DNA of 64,000 nt, from contig NW_023601104.1 in NCBI RefSeq assembly GCF_014898055.3, forward strand, positions 79,467,106 through 79,531,105. Direction: 5' to 3'. Shown here in pieces: positions 37,028 to 49,282 of the stretch (position 1 is its first letter; every line of letters begins with the position of its first letter). Below the pieces are notes generated by a model. The model worked only from the letters and a program-made list of their open reading frames with translations, was not told where the DNA came from and searched no databases. This stretch comes from Talpa occidentalis (taxonomy: Eukaryota; Chordata; Mammalia; Eulipotyphla; Talpidae). The translations under genes were made by a program, and so were the position numbers.

Positions 37028-37390
37028 GTCTTCATCACAACCCCATGAGGTAGGTATTGTATTATTTTTTGCTATCTTATCACGGGCATTTTCAAATATA
37101 CAAAAAATTTGAAAGACTAGTACCTTAAACATTTTCTACCCACTATATAGATTCTGTAATAAATATTTTGTTATATTTGCTTTATCACATCTTTAGATTC
37201 ATCCATGAATACACCTTATTTTTAAAATGCATTTCAAAGTAAATTGAAGACATCAATAAACTTTGAGGGTAGGTATTTTTGTTGTCCCCGTTTTATACTT
37301 GAGGGACCTGAGACACAGAGAAATTTATTGGAGATCACTCAGTTCTTTAAGTAGTAAAACTAGGATTTGAACAACACCTGCCATAACTAC
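37028..37390 (+). mobile_element. MIR split by a later insertion
   Basis: Left piece 37028-37058 ('tcttcatcacaaccccatga'). Right piece 37265-37385 ('gttttatacttgagggacct', 'ggatttgaac'). Confidence 0.6.
37059..37264 (+). mobile_element. Old insertion inside a MIR
   Basis: The MIR text breaks at gaggtaggtatt (37047-37058) and resumes at gagggtaggtatt (37265-37277), so these are the target duplications. The insert carries 'cccactatatagattctg' and 'atatttgctttatcacat', typical of an old L1 end. Strand is a guess. Confidence 0.5.
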
Positions 37391-37759
37391 ATCTATAGAA
37401 TCCTGGCTCACATATTAATAGGAGTTACCATAAAGAAGAATTTTGTGATCCAACAAACTTGGCAGATACAGTATCTCAATCTTGAAAATTCATTTGCTTA
37501 TTTTCTTGCTACAGGATCTGGACAGTTCAGCAGAAAAAGCACTCATTAAACTTTAAATCAATCATTTTAAAATTTATTCAACTGGAAAGCATCTTTCTCC
37601 CAAGCATAACACCCATTAACGTCTCATAGGATGGGACCAGAATTCAGTGGACTATGCTTTTGGAATATGCTCATTTATAAGACATCCTAATAGATCAAAA
37701 TATACTTTTCAGTTTATATTTTTAAGCATAGTCCTAGAACTTTAGAGCTGTAGAGATCT

Positions 37760-37940
37760 TAGAGCTGGTTAAGACCAATACTTTGATTTCAGAGCTGAGG
37801 GAACTGAAACACATGGTGGTCAAGGGCAGGTAAACATGTGCAAGTGCTTAGTGACAGAAATGGTAGCGGAACACAGCCTAGAGCCTGGGGTGGCATCTGG
37901 TAGACACTCGGTAAATATTTATTGAATAAATGAATCCATC
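37760..37940 (+). mobile_element. MIR/MIR3-like fragment
   Basis: 'agagctgagggaactgaaac' and the end 'ggtaaatatttattgaataa'. Confidence 0.5.
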
Positions 37941-38271
37941 TAAATGTGTCCATTTTTATTTCACTACATATTTATGTATTAGAATTTGTATTTATTTTCT
38001 GATTATATTGGTTAGTAGAGAGTCTATTAACACTATTTTTATGCTAACTTTTGATATAAACTATAATTAAATGCTCAAAAATTTTATCATAATGTATAGT
38101 ATACAGAAAAGTGCACACAGCATAAATGTACAGCTTAACAAATAATTATAAAGTGAACCCTGGTTTAACTACCTGAGTCAAGAAATAAAATAATTGCTGG
38201 AACCCAGAACTCCCGATTAGTTACCTCCTGTTGCTAATCCCCTTAATTTCTCTTTTCTCTTTCATTTTTAG

Positions 38272-38343
38272 CCAATTTAACAGGACATGCAGAAAAGGTG
38301 GGAATTGAAAATTTTGAGCTCCTGAAGGTCCTAGGAACTGGAG
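38272..38343 (+). CDS. RPS6KA5: RPS6KA5 (MSK1) exon 2
   Basis: Internal coding exon of 72 nt. The upstream AG is at 38270-38271 after a long pyrimidine tract, and the donor is GAG|gtaagtc. It starts with the last two bases of an Ala codon and ends with the first base of the next Ala codon. The product reads ANLTGHAEKVGIENF then ELLKVLGTG, which is the linker and first beta-strand of the N-terminal AGC kinase domain, including the first two glycines of the ATP-binding loop. MSK1 is a nuclear kinase activated by ERK and p38; known substrates are CREB, ATF1 and histone H3. The paralogue RPS6KA4 is less likely: as I recall it, MSK2 differs at the VGIE segment. Both flanking introns are phase 1, so skipping this exon would keep frame but remove part of the nucleotide-binding loop. 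Confidence 0.95.
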
Positions 38344-38609
38344 GTAAGTCATAAGTTAATTTTTTTTAAGGGAAAAGAGTACTTGCTATTCCTATGACCA
38401 TGAATTATATTCCCAACATAGAAATAAGTTATAATTTAGAAAGCGTAAGGAACCCAATAGGAATACTGTCAGCAAACATAAACAAACCATTTTTAGAAGA
38501 AATAGAAAAGGCAAAATTTGAAAAAATTGATAAAGACTTGGGAAAACCTGTCTCTCTTCCCCTGCTGTTAGGAATATGAATTCATTCAATCTTTGCACAG
38601 GACACACTA

Positions 38610-38755
38610 TTAAAAAAAGCCACTAACATTTACAGAGAGCCCTTGCCTGTGCCCAGTACTCTGAAGTACTCTGAAGTACTTGACACCAGTTGAGTCATTT
38701 AGTCCTCACTCAATCTTACTGATATTCAATGCTCATCATTTTTAATAATGGAAAA
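38610..38755 (+). mobile_element. MIR fragment downstream of exon 2
   Basis: 'acatttacagagagcccttg' start and 'gagtcatttagtcctcactc'. It contains a local tandem duplication, tactctgaag twice, at about 38657-38677. Confidence 0.5.
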
Positions 38756-39137
38756 CTCAATACCCTTCAAAAACCTGACAACTTGGGTTTGGGTAAATGG
38801 AACTTGGGTCTATATTTTTGAAAGCTTTACACAATGTAATAAGTAAAAACAAAATAAGGCTACAGAGGAAAACATATGAGAACGTACAATGTACCATTTC
38901 CATAATATAAAAAAAATGACCTGAGGGAATGTCTGCCTGTATTGTGTACATGGAAAGATCTGTGAGCTCTGTACCAAAATAACAGCAGTGGTTAGCTCTG
39001 GGTGGTGGGGTTTTAGATGACCTTGATTTTCTGCTTTATACTTTTCTGTGCCTTCTGAATTTTTGCTGCCACTGTCCTTGCTGTTCAAGAGTTAGGGCCC
39101 CACAAGCATATGACCTGTCCAATTGCAGAGAAGCCCA

Positions 39138-39425
39138 CATTTAAGCAAAATAAGTCAGAAGGGAAAAGATAACTATCGGATGGTTTCACTTATGTATGGA
39201 ATACAGAGAAACCAAACAAAAGGTCAGGAAAAAGACCAAACTTGCAAGCAGACCACAGATCTGAGGCATCCAGCAGGGGAGGTACAGGGAAAGGGTCAAA
39301 ACGGGGAAGAACACAAGGGACTGCGGTGATGGATCAGGTGCTATGGTGCTGGGAGAACTGCTGGGGCTACACCTGAGGGGAGAAGTGAAATACTGCCTAA
39401 AAATTAATGAAGGAAGGGGAAAAAA
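39138..39425 (+). mobile_element. Older L1 3' end, plus strand
   Basis: Contains the ORF2 end signature 'aaataagtcagaagggaaaa' and 'tttcacttatgtatggaata', followed by old 3' UTR and a short A-rich end. Confidence 0.7.
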
Positions 39426-40308
39426 AGCCTCACATGCAGTTTAGGTTTCTGCTTTCACTGGTCTGCAGTATGAATAATTTATGAACCAGGCTCCCATGTT
39501 TTCATTTTGCACTGGACCAGCCAGCTCTGTAGCTGCTCTTATCAGGAACACCCTGGCCTTTCCACCTCCCCCTGAACATGTGGCTTTGTATCTCTGCTGC
39601 TGTGAGCTTTCTGCTCTCCTTTCCTTCCTTCAGGTAGGAGCAGGGAGGAGGATTTTAACTCTCTTCCATCCTCAATAGAACTGTTGTCTCCCTAGCGAGG
39701 AGAGAGCCTCAGAGAAGAGAACATTTTTCTTCTCCACTAAGGATCAACTCTTTGCTCTGGGCAGGCGTGCTGTGAGGAGCAGCCTGGCAGGGCAGGGGAC
39801 ACTGTACCTGTACTAATTTCTGCCCTTCCCCTTCCGAGGTGCCAGGCCTTCTAGTGGTAGAAAAGAATTTCTCCCGGAATCCCTGCATACTTGTGTATGA
39901 ACTTATATGTCACTTCGCCTTTGTTGTCTGTCTTTAGGTCATTTGGTAATGAGCCTTCAGGCCCAGAGCCTTGCAAATAGGGGCGTCCTGATTTCCCTGA
40001 GTAGTTGAGCATATCATGGAGAGCCAGCCTTTACAGCTGCCTGTGACTAACGCCCTGTAGTTTATTATCATCAAAAAAGCATTTGATTTTTAGGAAGAGT
40101 TTAGTGTTGTCAACTTGGAGGTTTTACAGCACATTCTCATCTCCAGATCATTTAAAAAGTTTTACTTAAAGAAAAAAAAAATGAGCCCTGTCCTACCTTA
40201 TCTCTAAGAAATCATGCTTTCACAGTATCAAAATAATGTTTTTTTTTTAGTCACTAACTGGGTTCCTATTTCAAAGGTATTATCTACTCAAAGCGTTTCC
40301 TAGTTCTA

Positions 40309-40600
40309 TGCGACAAAATGGATGGCACTGAAGGAATGATGCTAAATGAAATAAGTCAGGAAAAAGACAGATACTGAATGATTTCACTCACATGTGGAAT
40401 ACATAGGGAAGAAACCCCAAAACAAAAGAACTGACAAAACTAAACTAAAACCTTCGAAATATGGCTGCAGAATTTGGGGGGGGGGGACCTTGACTTAGGG
40501 TACTTGGATAGTGGCAACAGGCATCTGCAGGGTGTGAATCTGTTCCTCTAAATCATGTACAGTGTTGTAAAGCAGTGTGACCTCAATGAGGAGAAAAAGA
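40309..40600 (+). mobile_element. Older L1 3' end with G11 tract
   Basis: ORF2 terminal text ('atggatggcactgaaggaat', 'tttcactcacatgtggaata'), then a 3' UTR with 11 consecutive G at 40476-40486 and an A-rich end near 40595. Confidence 0.75.
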
Positions 40601-41500
40601 AAGTGCACGTTCAGTTCACAGTATTTTGCAACCATCACCACAGTCAATTCTAGAATATTTTCCTTTCCTCAAAAAGAAACTCTGAACCAGACCTCCTTGG
40701 TGACCTAGGGGTTAAGTCTCAGCTCTATCACTGCCATAGCCTGTGTTCTATCCCCAGCCAGGGAGCTGACCCAAGTGGTGCAGCAGACCTCTCCTGTCTT
40801 GCCTACTGCTCCCCTCAGCAGTATATTTCAGTCCATCTGCCTGTTCTGCTCCCCACTCTGTCTCTGGTGAATCCTCTCACCCCCACACCTCTGGCCCACA
40901 GTCCAGCTCTTGTATGCACAAATAAAAATAAATTTAAAAAAAAAAAAAAAAAACTCTGAACCCTTCAACTGTTCCTTCCTGAGCTCATAGTCACTTTAGC
41001 CTTAAGCAACCACTAACCTACTTTCTGTATCTATATTTGCCTATTCTGGACATTTAATATAAATGGAATCATACAGCATATGGTCTTTTGTATATGATTT
41101 TTTTCACTTAGCATATGTTTTCTGGGTTTATCCATGTTGCAGCTTATTTCAGTACTTCATTCTTTTTTATGGCTTGTTACTATTCAGTTGTATGGATAGA
41201 CCACATTGTATTTATCAGTTAATGGACATTTGGGTTGTACCCACCTTTTGTTATTATTGTAAGTAGTGCTGCTGTGAATATTTGTGTGCAAGATTTTTTG
41301 GTGAATTTATGTTTTAGTTTTTCTTGAGTCTACACTTACGAGTGAATTGCTGGTTCAAATGATAATTTTTAGTTTAATTTTTTGGAGAACTACCAGACTG
41401 TTTTCAGTGTATGAGGTTTTCAGTATCTTCATATCCTTTCTAAAACTTGTTATTATCTAACATTTTTATTGTAGTTATCCTACTGTTAGTTAGGTGGCCA
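40601..41500 (-). mobile_element. Ancient L1 (mammal-wide type), antisense
   Basis: Classic antisense wording: 'gcaaccatcaccacagtcaa', 'ggaatcatacagcatatggt', 'ggacatttgggttgtaccca'. Split by the SINE at 40689-40950. Confidence 0.8.
40689..40950 (+). mobile_element. tRNA-derived SINE, older type
   Basis: Exact duplications aaactctgaacc (40677-40688 and 40951-40962). The head is diverged (gacctccttggtgacctagg), and the A box is damaged. It interrupts an ancient minus-strand L1. Confidence 0.9.
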
Positions 41501-41552
41501 AGGTTGAGTTTTAAGAATGAGATTCATTAATGTTTCTACTCCTGCTCAAAGG

Positions 41553-41622
41553 AAATAAGTCAGAAGGAGAAAGACACAAATACTGAATGATTTCACTCAT
41601 ATATGGAATACAGAGCAAAATG
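41553..41622 (+). mobile_element. Short L1 3' fragment
   Basis: About 70 bp with 'ggaaataagtcagaaggaga' and 'tttcactcatatatggaata'. Confidence 0.6.
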
Positions 41623-43689
41623 CTTAAGTGATTAAATTTGAGTTAACCCTCAGTTTTCTCTTTAGCTACTTTGTACAAACTCGTGTACTCTTAATTTTTT
41701 TTAATGGGATGTTATATAACTTCCCTCCTAAATTTATTCCAGTATTAAATGATCCTTGATGAAAGAATAATCTTCGTATCTTCCTATTTGCCATAGATTA
41801 GGTATAGCAATTGTGAGAGATTGTAGGAAATTTGCACAAAAAATATTATGTGCTTAAACTTAAATTATATCTGTATTGCCTAAGGAATTTGTAGTGTGTC
41901 TTGCCCACCCCCTTTTCTTTTAATCAGAGCTCGTCTCTTAATTCAGTAATACAAATCACCAGGGAAATAGGATTTAGAGAAACAAATTTTCTTAACTGAT
42001 AACTTTTTAAGGGTAATGCCTCACACATATAGTAGTCTCAATAAATATTTACTGAACAAATGAGTACCTTATTATAGTTCTTTAAAGACTCGTGAATATT
42101 TGAAAGTCGATTGCTATTTTTTATTTGTAATGTTCACAGATGTTATGGAGATTATAATTTGCATTCTCTTCATAATTAAAGTTTTATAAATGTCAGTTCT
42201 ATTTTTTTTTAACCAAAAGTGAAATTGTAGTATAAACACTACCACAATTAATCAGTGAAATTTGTATTTATATATTTTAAGTCAGGTTTTGATTAACCCA
42301 ATTATTGCTGATTTCATTTTACAAATTGATACATGGAAATCTACAAATTATAGAAAATGAGGTATAACATCAGACTAAGATGACTTTTTATTCCATATAT
42401 GGTCAAAACCAAAAACCTTTTATTCCATTCTAATAGATGACTCCTTCGTAGCAAAATAGAATAGGATATACAGATCTTCTCAGGCATTTTTAAAATGTAA
42501 TATCATTTTCATCATTGAATTTAAAGTATCTAAAAAGAGCCATAAACTAATTCTATGCCTGCTCTTTAAATTTTATATCTGGTAGTATATTCTAAATACA
42601 TAAGCAGAAATAGAAAGGCAGCTTTTTGCCTCTTCTGATAAGATAACAGCTTAGATATCCTGGAAAATTTGTCTCATAACTAACCCCCAATTTCTGGATA
42701 AAATATTTCCCAAAAAATAGTCTCTTCAACTGTATAGATCAGTTCACAGAATTAAGGGAAAAACTTAGAATTTTAAAAATGGAAGCAGGAATCAAAAAAA
42801 TATGTTCCTTGCAGGCAGAGGTTATGCTCGGGGTAATCTGCCAGTGAATTATGAGCTAGTTGTTTGGATCTGCCATTTTCACACTTATAATGGGGGAGAA
42901 CATCTAAAACCCCCCAAAGTAAAGAAGTCTCCTATTTAGTCAACAACTAAATGAGAAAAAAATACAGCTTATAAAGGGAGATGGAGAGGATATTTTTCTG
43001 CCTTAACACTGCCTCTGGTTGAAGGGAACAAAATAGTAAATAAAGTCTTGCCCAAGCATTTACAGCATAAGGTGGGCATCATGCAGGTTTGCAACTTAAA
43101 GTCTAACACACACATTTGTGTGTGTCCAAAAATAAGAATTTAGTTTACAGTTATACTGAGTTGATGGTATTCCTAGGTGTTTAGCAAGAACAAATGCAAA
43201 TCCTCTTTGAATGAACTTTTTTCCTAGGTCTTAAAGAAGTACCAAAGAAAGTTTTACAGAGAAGATCTTACTATGAACAATTGTAAATATCTAAGAAGCA
43301 AAACACTATGAGTAAAAAAGAAGAAACAAGTAGCAGCGTTAGACTTGGGTAGACTTGGAATTATTTTATATGAGATATGATACATATGTTTTATATTTTT
43401 AAACTTTAGAAGTGACCTGATTGTAATATTAAAGATAGAAACATACTATAAAATGACCAGATTTGAAAAAGAACTAATAGTATTCTTAGAAGTGAAAAAA
43501 TAATTCAGATTATAAACTCAGATGGTTTACTAACTGATGGGATGTAGCTAAAGAGAGAATTAGCAAATAGGGAGACAGATTTGAGAAAAATTGCCAAATA
43601 CAGAATGGAGAAAAAAGTGATGGCTTACATAAAAGAGAAATTAAGATATGGAAGACAGATACAGAAGATATAAACTATCTAATCAGAGT
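41623..43689. other. Unassigned AT-rich intron 2 sequence
   Basis: No open frame of note and no repeat recognised, though decayed L1 is possible toward 43.4 kb. Confidence 0.5.
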
Positions 43690-44215
43690 CCCATAAAGTG
43701 CTAATAGAGTCTGGAAAGACACTATCCAAAGATATAGCTGAGAGTTTACTAGAATTGATTGAACATATCAGTTTGCAGATTTAAGAAACAAATCCCAAGC
43801 AGACAAGTATGAAGAAATTATTATATAAATACACCGTAGAGAAACTGATGAACACCAGAGACAGACAAATAACCTAAAAGCAGCCAGAATGAAAAGGCTT
43901 ATTTATAAAGGAACAATAGATTAACAAGTGACTCTTCAGCAGCAACCATGAAAGCTACAAGGGGAGTAGAAAAATATCTACAAAACATCCAGGGCAAATA
44001 ACTATCAATTTAGAATTGTATACCAGCAAAATTGTTTTCTAGAAGTGAGGGCAAAAATAGATATTTGCAGACATTCAAAAGCTGAATGTGTTTTCCACGA
44101 AGAGATCCTCACTAAAATTCCTGATGGATATGGTTTCAGAAGGAATGTGATCTTAGGTGAATTTCTGAGGTACAAAAAGTATGGGTGAATAAAGAAAATC
44201 TGATTAATGTTAACT
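43690..44215 (+). mobile_element. Ancient L1/HAL1-like ORF1 remnant
   Basis: Decayed ORF1-type sequence with 'tagaattgtataccagcaaa' (the degenerate ILYPAK region) and flanking 'ctcttcagcagcaaccatga'. No open frame remains. Confidence 0.55.
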
Positions 44216-45477
44216 ATTAAAGCAATAGTTGATGCAAATTGGTGGGGTAAAAAAAGAAAACTGAAATATAAGTTAAAAATAATATATAGAAATTAGTGTT
44301 CTGAGGCAACTGCACATGAACCTTGAAATGTAAGTTGCTGAATTAATTGAAAAAAGAATAGGGAAACCTGAATAGTGCTAGAACCAATAAAGAAAACGGT
44401 CAGTAAATACTAATTTTCCTACTAGAAAAACACTTAGTAGGGTTTTAAGAATGAATTCAAATTTCAAGGCATAAATAATTCTAATCCTCTATAAACTCAG
44501 AGCACAAAAAAATGTGATTATTTTGATGAACTCATTGTATGAGTTACCTTGATCCCAAAATCTCACAGAGTATGAGGAAGAAATACAATAGGCCCATCTC
44601 ACAAATGTGAAAGTTTTTAACGTCAGATTTATAAAATCAAACCTTGCATGTATTTTCTTTCAATACATTTAATACTTTGTCTCATTATTTATCTTACTTT
44701 TGGAGAGGTTTGATCACAAGTCTTTAAGATGACTCTGCTAAGGGGAGCTCACCAGTCATGTTCTGCTTTTGCACTTCATGCTGCTTCCTGGGCCTGTGAT
44801 GGGTCTCTTGTTAGCCATGGGCATTGCTTTTCCTTGTTGTCAGCTGACGGTCTGTTGCTCTTATAAGAAGATGGAATAACTAGGAAATGTCATCAGAGGT
44901 ATTTCTGTATTTTAAATCACAGTTTTGATGACTAAATGGTGTAGGTGGAAACTTTTATTACGAAGATAATAAAATCTCAGTTTTTATTCAAAAATTTCAC
45001 CACTAATCTTTCAGTCTCATTACCTTTTTAAGAGTTTTTTCCCAGCACTACTTAGAATAATAGAAACGCCTCATCAGATGTCTTTATCTTTCATGTCAGG
45101 TCTTTTTTGGAAGTGAAACTGAAAACTTCTGATGAATTAATTTTCCTATATTTTGAACTAGAAAAAATGCTATTCATCCAGTATCTTCAAGACCTTGTGG
45201 AATATTTGAATATGAAAGATTGACTTCTAAATCTCAAATACATGTAATATTCATGAAAAAACTCTTTTACTCGAATACTGGTTTATTTTCAGCTACCCCA
45301 AGTAATATGTTGATCCTTTTCCTAAACTAGAAACTTAAAGTAATTTTTTATCCTTCTCTATTTTGACCTTTCAGTTTCTTGTTTCTCACAATTCCTTTTA
45401 TTTTTCCTTGAAAATGATCCTTGGATTTACCTTTTCTGTTCCTAGCACCATCAATCATAGTACTCACACATGGGTGG
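44216..45477. other. Unassigned AT-rich intron 2 sequence
   Basis: Nothing recognised. Confidence 0.5.
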
Positions 45478-45490
45478 TGGTTCAGGTTTT

Positions 45491-45771
45491 TTTTGGGTTT
45501 TTTTTTTTTTTAAGATTTATTATTCATACAAGAGCTGGGGTACAGGCCAGAGGTGTGTGTTGGGGGGGATGAGATGATTCAACAGAGACAGAGTGGGGAA
45601 CAGAACAGGCAGATTGACCAAAGTACACTGCTGAGGGGAACAGCCAGTGAGTCAGGAGAGGTCTGCTGCGCCATGTAGGTAGCTCCCTGGCTGGAGATCG
45701 AACTTGTGCTGCAGTGGCTGCGGACAGCTTCATAGATTGCGTCTTATCCCCTTGCACCACCAGGGAGGCCC
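45491..45771 (-). mobile_element. tRNA-derived SINE, older type
   Basis: Duplications tggttcaggtttt / tggtccagatttt (45478-45490 and 45772-45784), two mismatches. Otherwise full length. Confidence 0.88.
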
Positions 45772-45889
45772 TGGTCCAGATTTTCTTAACCCATCTGCCT
45801 TTCTCCAAATTTTTCTTCCCTTTTATGCATTTCTACCCTGTTCTATTACAAGTAAAATGTAGTCTTATTTCAGAACAACACTACTGAGC

Positions 45890-46280
45890 CTTTTCCCTAT
45901 TTCAGAACTTGTAATACCGTTTTTTCCTAGTAGATTGGTTAAGTTCAAGTTCTTGCCTTACTTTCAGGCTCAGCTCTGTTTCTCCTGTCTTTTTCCCCAA
46001 TTACCCTGATATTCTGCCTGCTTCCCAGTTTTGTTGACTTTCTTTTACTCTCCTACCACTCTGTACTTTTCCACCCTCTGATAGCCTCTCTTATCGTCTT
46101 CCCCATCTTTGTGTGCCTGCTCTTGGCCACCTGTCCAGAGCCTGCCCGAATTGCTTTCTTCTTTGAGTCGTGGCACTGAAAGCACTTTGTAGAGTACTGC
46201 ACTGAGTAGTTCTCTGACTTTCCCTTCATGTCTGCTGCTTTTTCTTCTAGATTGTAGGCTCTTAGGAACATCTCTTTATT
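45890..46280 (+). mobile_element. L2-like fragment
   Basis: 'cttctagattgtaggctctt' preceded by pyrimidine-rich text with 'gcacactttgtag'-like wording. Moderate match. Confidence 0.45.
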
Positions 46281-46762
46281 TTTCCAATGCTGTTGCCCTG
46301 CTCTGTCTCCACTGACCATAACCATAAGTGTAATAACAGTCTGACAATTATGTCATTTGTGCTCTTGTTACTAGCGTTATTCTTGAGATTGATACTCCTA
46401 AATTTAGGAACCAATACCTTTGGTTCATCTTTTAGAGTTAATTTGGTTTTGTGATGAAATTTTGTGTTGTTTGTGGGAACAACAATTCTGTTTTGATTTC
46501 TGTTCTTACCCTTTCTGCTGCCTACCTTTTGACCATTTTGCTTTCTTTGAGACATCTCTCCAAGTAGGGGAGAAGAAAGTCTTTAAACATACCCATTGGA
46601 TTCATCATTGATAATTCCTGTGCTTAATGGAGTGAAGCATGAAGGTCTCAGCTAAAAGACTTTACTTTTACTGTTCACTTTGAATTTTCTTTGTCATACA
46701 TGATCATGTACTTGGGAGATTTTTGTCACTGTGAGAAAAAGAAAAATTTTCCTCTGTAACTG

Positions 46763-46790
46763 CAAAGGGTTTAGGTGACTAAACCCTTTG
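46763..46790. repeat. Perfect 12 bp hairpin with adjacent repeats
   Basis: Stem caaagggtttag, loop gtga, stem ctaaaccctttg. The motif ggtgactaaa occurs twice (46774 and 46797), and a second small hairpin (aaagcac...gtgcttt) follows at 46803-46824. Confidence 0.92.
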
Positions 46791-46849
46791 ACTAAAGGTG
46801 ACTAAAGCACTCCCAAGGGTGCTTTTACACTTGTGAAATACTTGGGTAT

Positions 46850-47036
46850 CAAGGATGACTTAGAAGACCCAGGCTTGAGTCGCAACATTAGAATTGCCTG
46901 CTTGTGTTCTCCTGGGTAAATCCCATGAGCCCTGTGGGACTAAGATCCTATAGGAGTAAGTTAACAATATCTCTCTCATGATGTTCGTGTAAAATTAGTG
47001 AGGTAATGGATATGAGTTGTGCTTGCTAGATTACCA
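46850..47036 (-). mobile_element. MIR fragment
   Basis: 'agacccaggcttgagtcgca' and 'attagtgaggtaatggatat' fit antisense MIR. Confidence 0.55.
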
Positions 47037-47629
47037 ACAGTCGAGATTATATATTGAATGGGGAACTCCATTGTAAAGCTACACCCTAAATTAGAAAAAC
47101 AGTTATTTAGGATTTATTCATAAGGACAGATTATTTGTTATTTTATTGGTTACTGCTAGGCTCTCTGGGAGTAATTTCAACTAAAGTTATATTTCTAAAA
47201 AAAAATATAACATCTCATTAATGACATGTTGGTAATTGAAATTTTATTAGCATGTCTAAGAAGTTAATTTGTAAATTATAATGCTGAACAGCGACATGAC
47301 AATTGAAAAGATTGTAAGATTCTTAGTCTTTGTTTTTTTCTAACTATTTACTTTAGTTATAAACACTTTGTATATTTTAGATTAACAGTATTGTACTAAG
47401 ATACACATAAAATGAGTAATCAACATTTAGATTGCTTGACGGAAGCTGAAAGGAAAAGAAGCCCAACTGCTAAAGGAGCTGCTTTAACACTCTACCAAGC
47501 TCTCAGATTAGCCTGACACATCAGTGAATATCATTTCTTAACAAATATTTGAGAAACCTAAAATATGTCTAGTAATTGGGAAATACAACCTATCAAAGAT
47601 CTTCCAGGTTCCAGGGGAGTTCTTCCTAA

Positions 47630-47745
47630 TCCATTCTCCACAGTATAGCCGGAGTGATCTTCCTTATATGCAAATTTGATCATGTCATTTCTATATTTAT
47701 AACCTTTTGATTCAATCCCATTGTTCTTGGGATTCTTTCATTCAC
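47630..47745 (+). mobile_element. L2 fragment
   Basis: 'gccggagtgatcttccttat' and 'gatcatgtcatttctatatt' are a good L2 match. Confidence 0.55.
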
Positions 47746-48843
47746 GTGAATCTATCAAGAAGCAGGTAATGTTTTGGGCGCTGGGCATAGAGAGTAGTAT
47801 TAACAAAAAAGATCTGTTACATACAAGCTTTCAAATTGAATAATATGCACCTAATCCACTTAATGTAGAATTGTTTTTGAGCTTATGAAACCTTGGCATG
47901 AGTGCTGGCAAGTAAAGAAACCCACAGTGCCCTCCCTGCAGTAATGCCTACCAAATAATGGTCATTTGTCTCAGTGTCAGTCCTGGGTACCCACGGATAA
48001 AGGTTGCTTTTCCCTTTTCCCTTTTCCCTTGTGCAGTTGTTTTTGTTTCTGGTCATCTCATCAGCAACAGATCTTACAAGTTGTTCTGTGGGAATATTCA
48101 CCCATCAGAGAGACTATCTTTGGCTTGCTCATGCCAGCCTGGAGTGCTATATACTCGAAATGTAGACTGACGGTTCTTTACTAACTGGTTCTGAAGATCA
48201 TCCCTGTCTGGATAGACATATTTTTTTAAATATTTTTACAGAAGATTTTTCATAAACACCTTTCATTTACTGAATAAGCCTTATTTCTATTTCTCCTGGG
48301 TAATTTGCCACTAGAGGGTGCTGGAACTTGCTCTTAGCAGCTTAAATACACAGCTACTTTTCGTTGATATGATAGAGGGAAGAAAAGTTTGGTTGAATCA
48401 TGTAAGACTGTTTTTAAAAATATGATGACTTAGTCATCACTTGTCATTTTATTCTTTTAGGTGTTTGGAAAGTGTCCCTATTAAAATAGTACTCTTAAAA
48501 GCTTGTGTTCATTAAATTGTCAAAATTGTCATTCAAAAAAAATTTATAATTTTGCATCTGTGTATAACCTGATATCTTATGCTTCAGTGTAAACCTATAG
48601 TGTTTTTATAAACCTTAAAGGTTAAGTGTGAATTTTTTAAAAGTTATAATCCAGAGATTATTCTATCATGTGAAGATTTTGGTTGACATTGTCTCCCTCT
48701 AATCAATACAATTTGATTTGTCACCAGTGCTATCTAGGGTCTTATTTACTAGAAGCCAGGACAGGGGTTTAACTGTACAAGATTAATTGTAGGAATACTC
48801 TCAGGGGAAACACTGTGAAGGAAGCAGGAGGGCCATGCTTCCT
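47746..48843. other. Unassigned intron 2 sequence left of the inverted repeat
   Basis: Contains the CTTTTC repeat. Short overlapping frames at 47883-48184 show no protein character. Confidence 0.5.
48008..48031 (+). repeat. (CTTTTC)n hexamer repeat
   Basis: Four near-perfect units. Confidence 0.85.
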
Positions 48844-49108
48844 TAAATTTCAAGACATTTAAATTAAAATGCATGTGGTTTTACATATTTATCAAATAGA
48901 AGCAATGATTTCTAAATTCCTTTATACAACAGATAACGCTACTGCACACTAAATCCAAATATCAAAAAATACCTTGTATCATTAAGTAGTTGAATGTAAT
49001 TTGAAAATAAAAAAGAGAATTTGAGTTATTTAGTATAAGTATTGTTTAAGTTATCATTGTCACCAGGATTTATAAAATCATTAAAACAAAATCATTAAAA
49101 CAAAATTT
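48844..49108 (+). repeat. Left arm of long inverted repeat
   Basis: About 251 bp that is the reverse complement of 50336-50586. I aligned the two by eye and found three substitutions plus one 14 bp tandem duplication (aaaatcattaaaac twice, near 49076-49103) present only in this arm. It is AT-rich and matches no repeat family I know. The outer end is taaatttcaag. Confidence 0.93.
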
Positions 49109-49109
49109 A

Positions 49110-49134
49110 AGACTCTCCCCCAAGGGGAGAGTCT
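49110..49134. repeat. Perfect 11 bp hairpin
   Basis: Stem agactctcccc, loop caa, stem ggggagagtct, directly at the inner edge of the left inverted-repeat arm. Confidence 0.93.
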
Positions 49135-49282
49135 CAGCATGCACAGTCTAAGCTGGCCTCTTGATTCAGCTTGAACCTATGGGAAGCTTGTAGCCAGTGA
49201 GGAGGCTGACCTTTGTATGTGCATTCAGCTGGGGGCTGCTTGGGTAGCCATGGGGTGAGGAATGATGGAATGTAATCTCTAG

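Larger units (their letters stand above)
1..38271 (+). other. RPS6KA5: RPS6KA5 intron 1, 3' part
   Basis: Everything upstream of exon 2. It ends in a strong acceptor: a pyrimidine tract at about 38246-38269 followed by AG. No exon 1 candidate or promoter CpG island was found. The only strongly GC-rich block (17543-18760) belongs to an L1 5' UTR. I infer that exon 1, which encodes the N-terminal leader, is upstream of the window. Confidence 0.85.
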
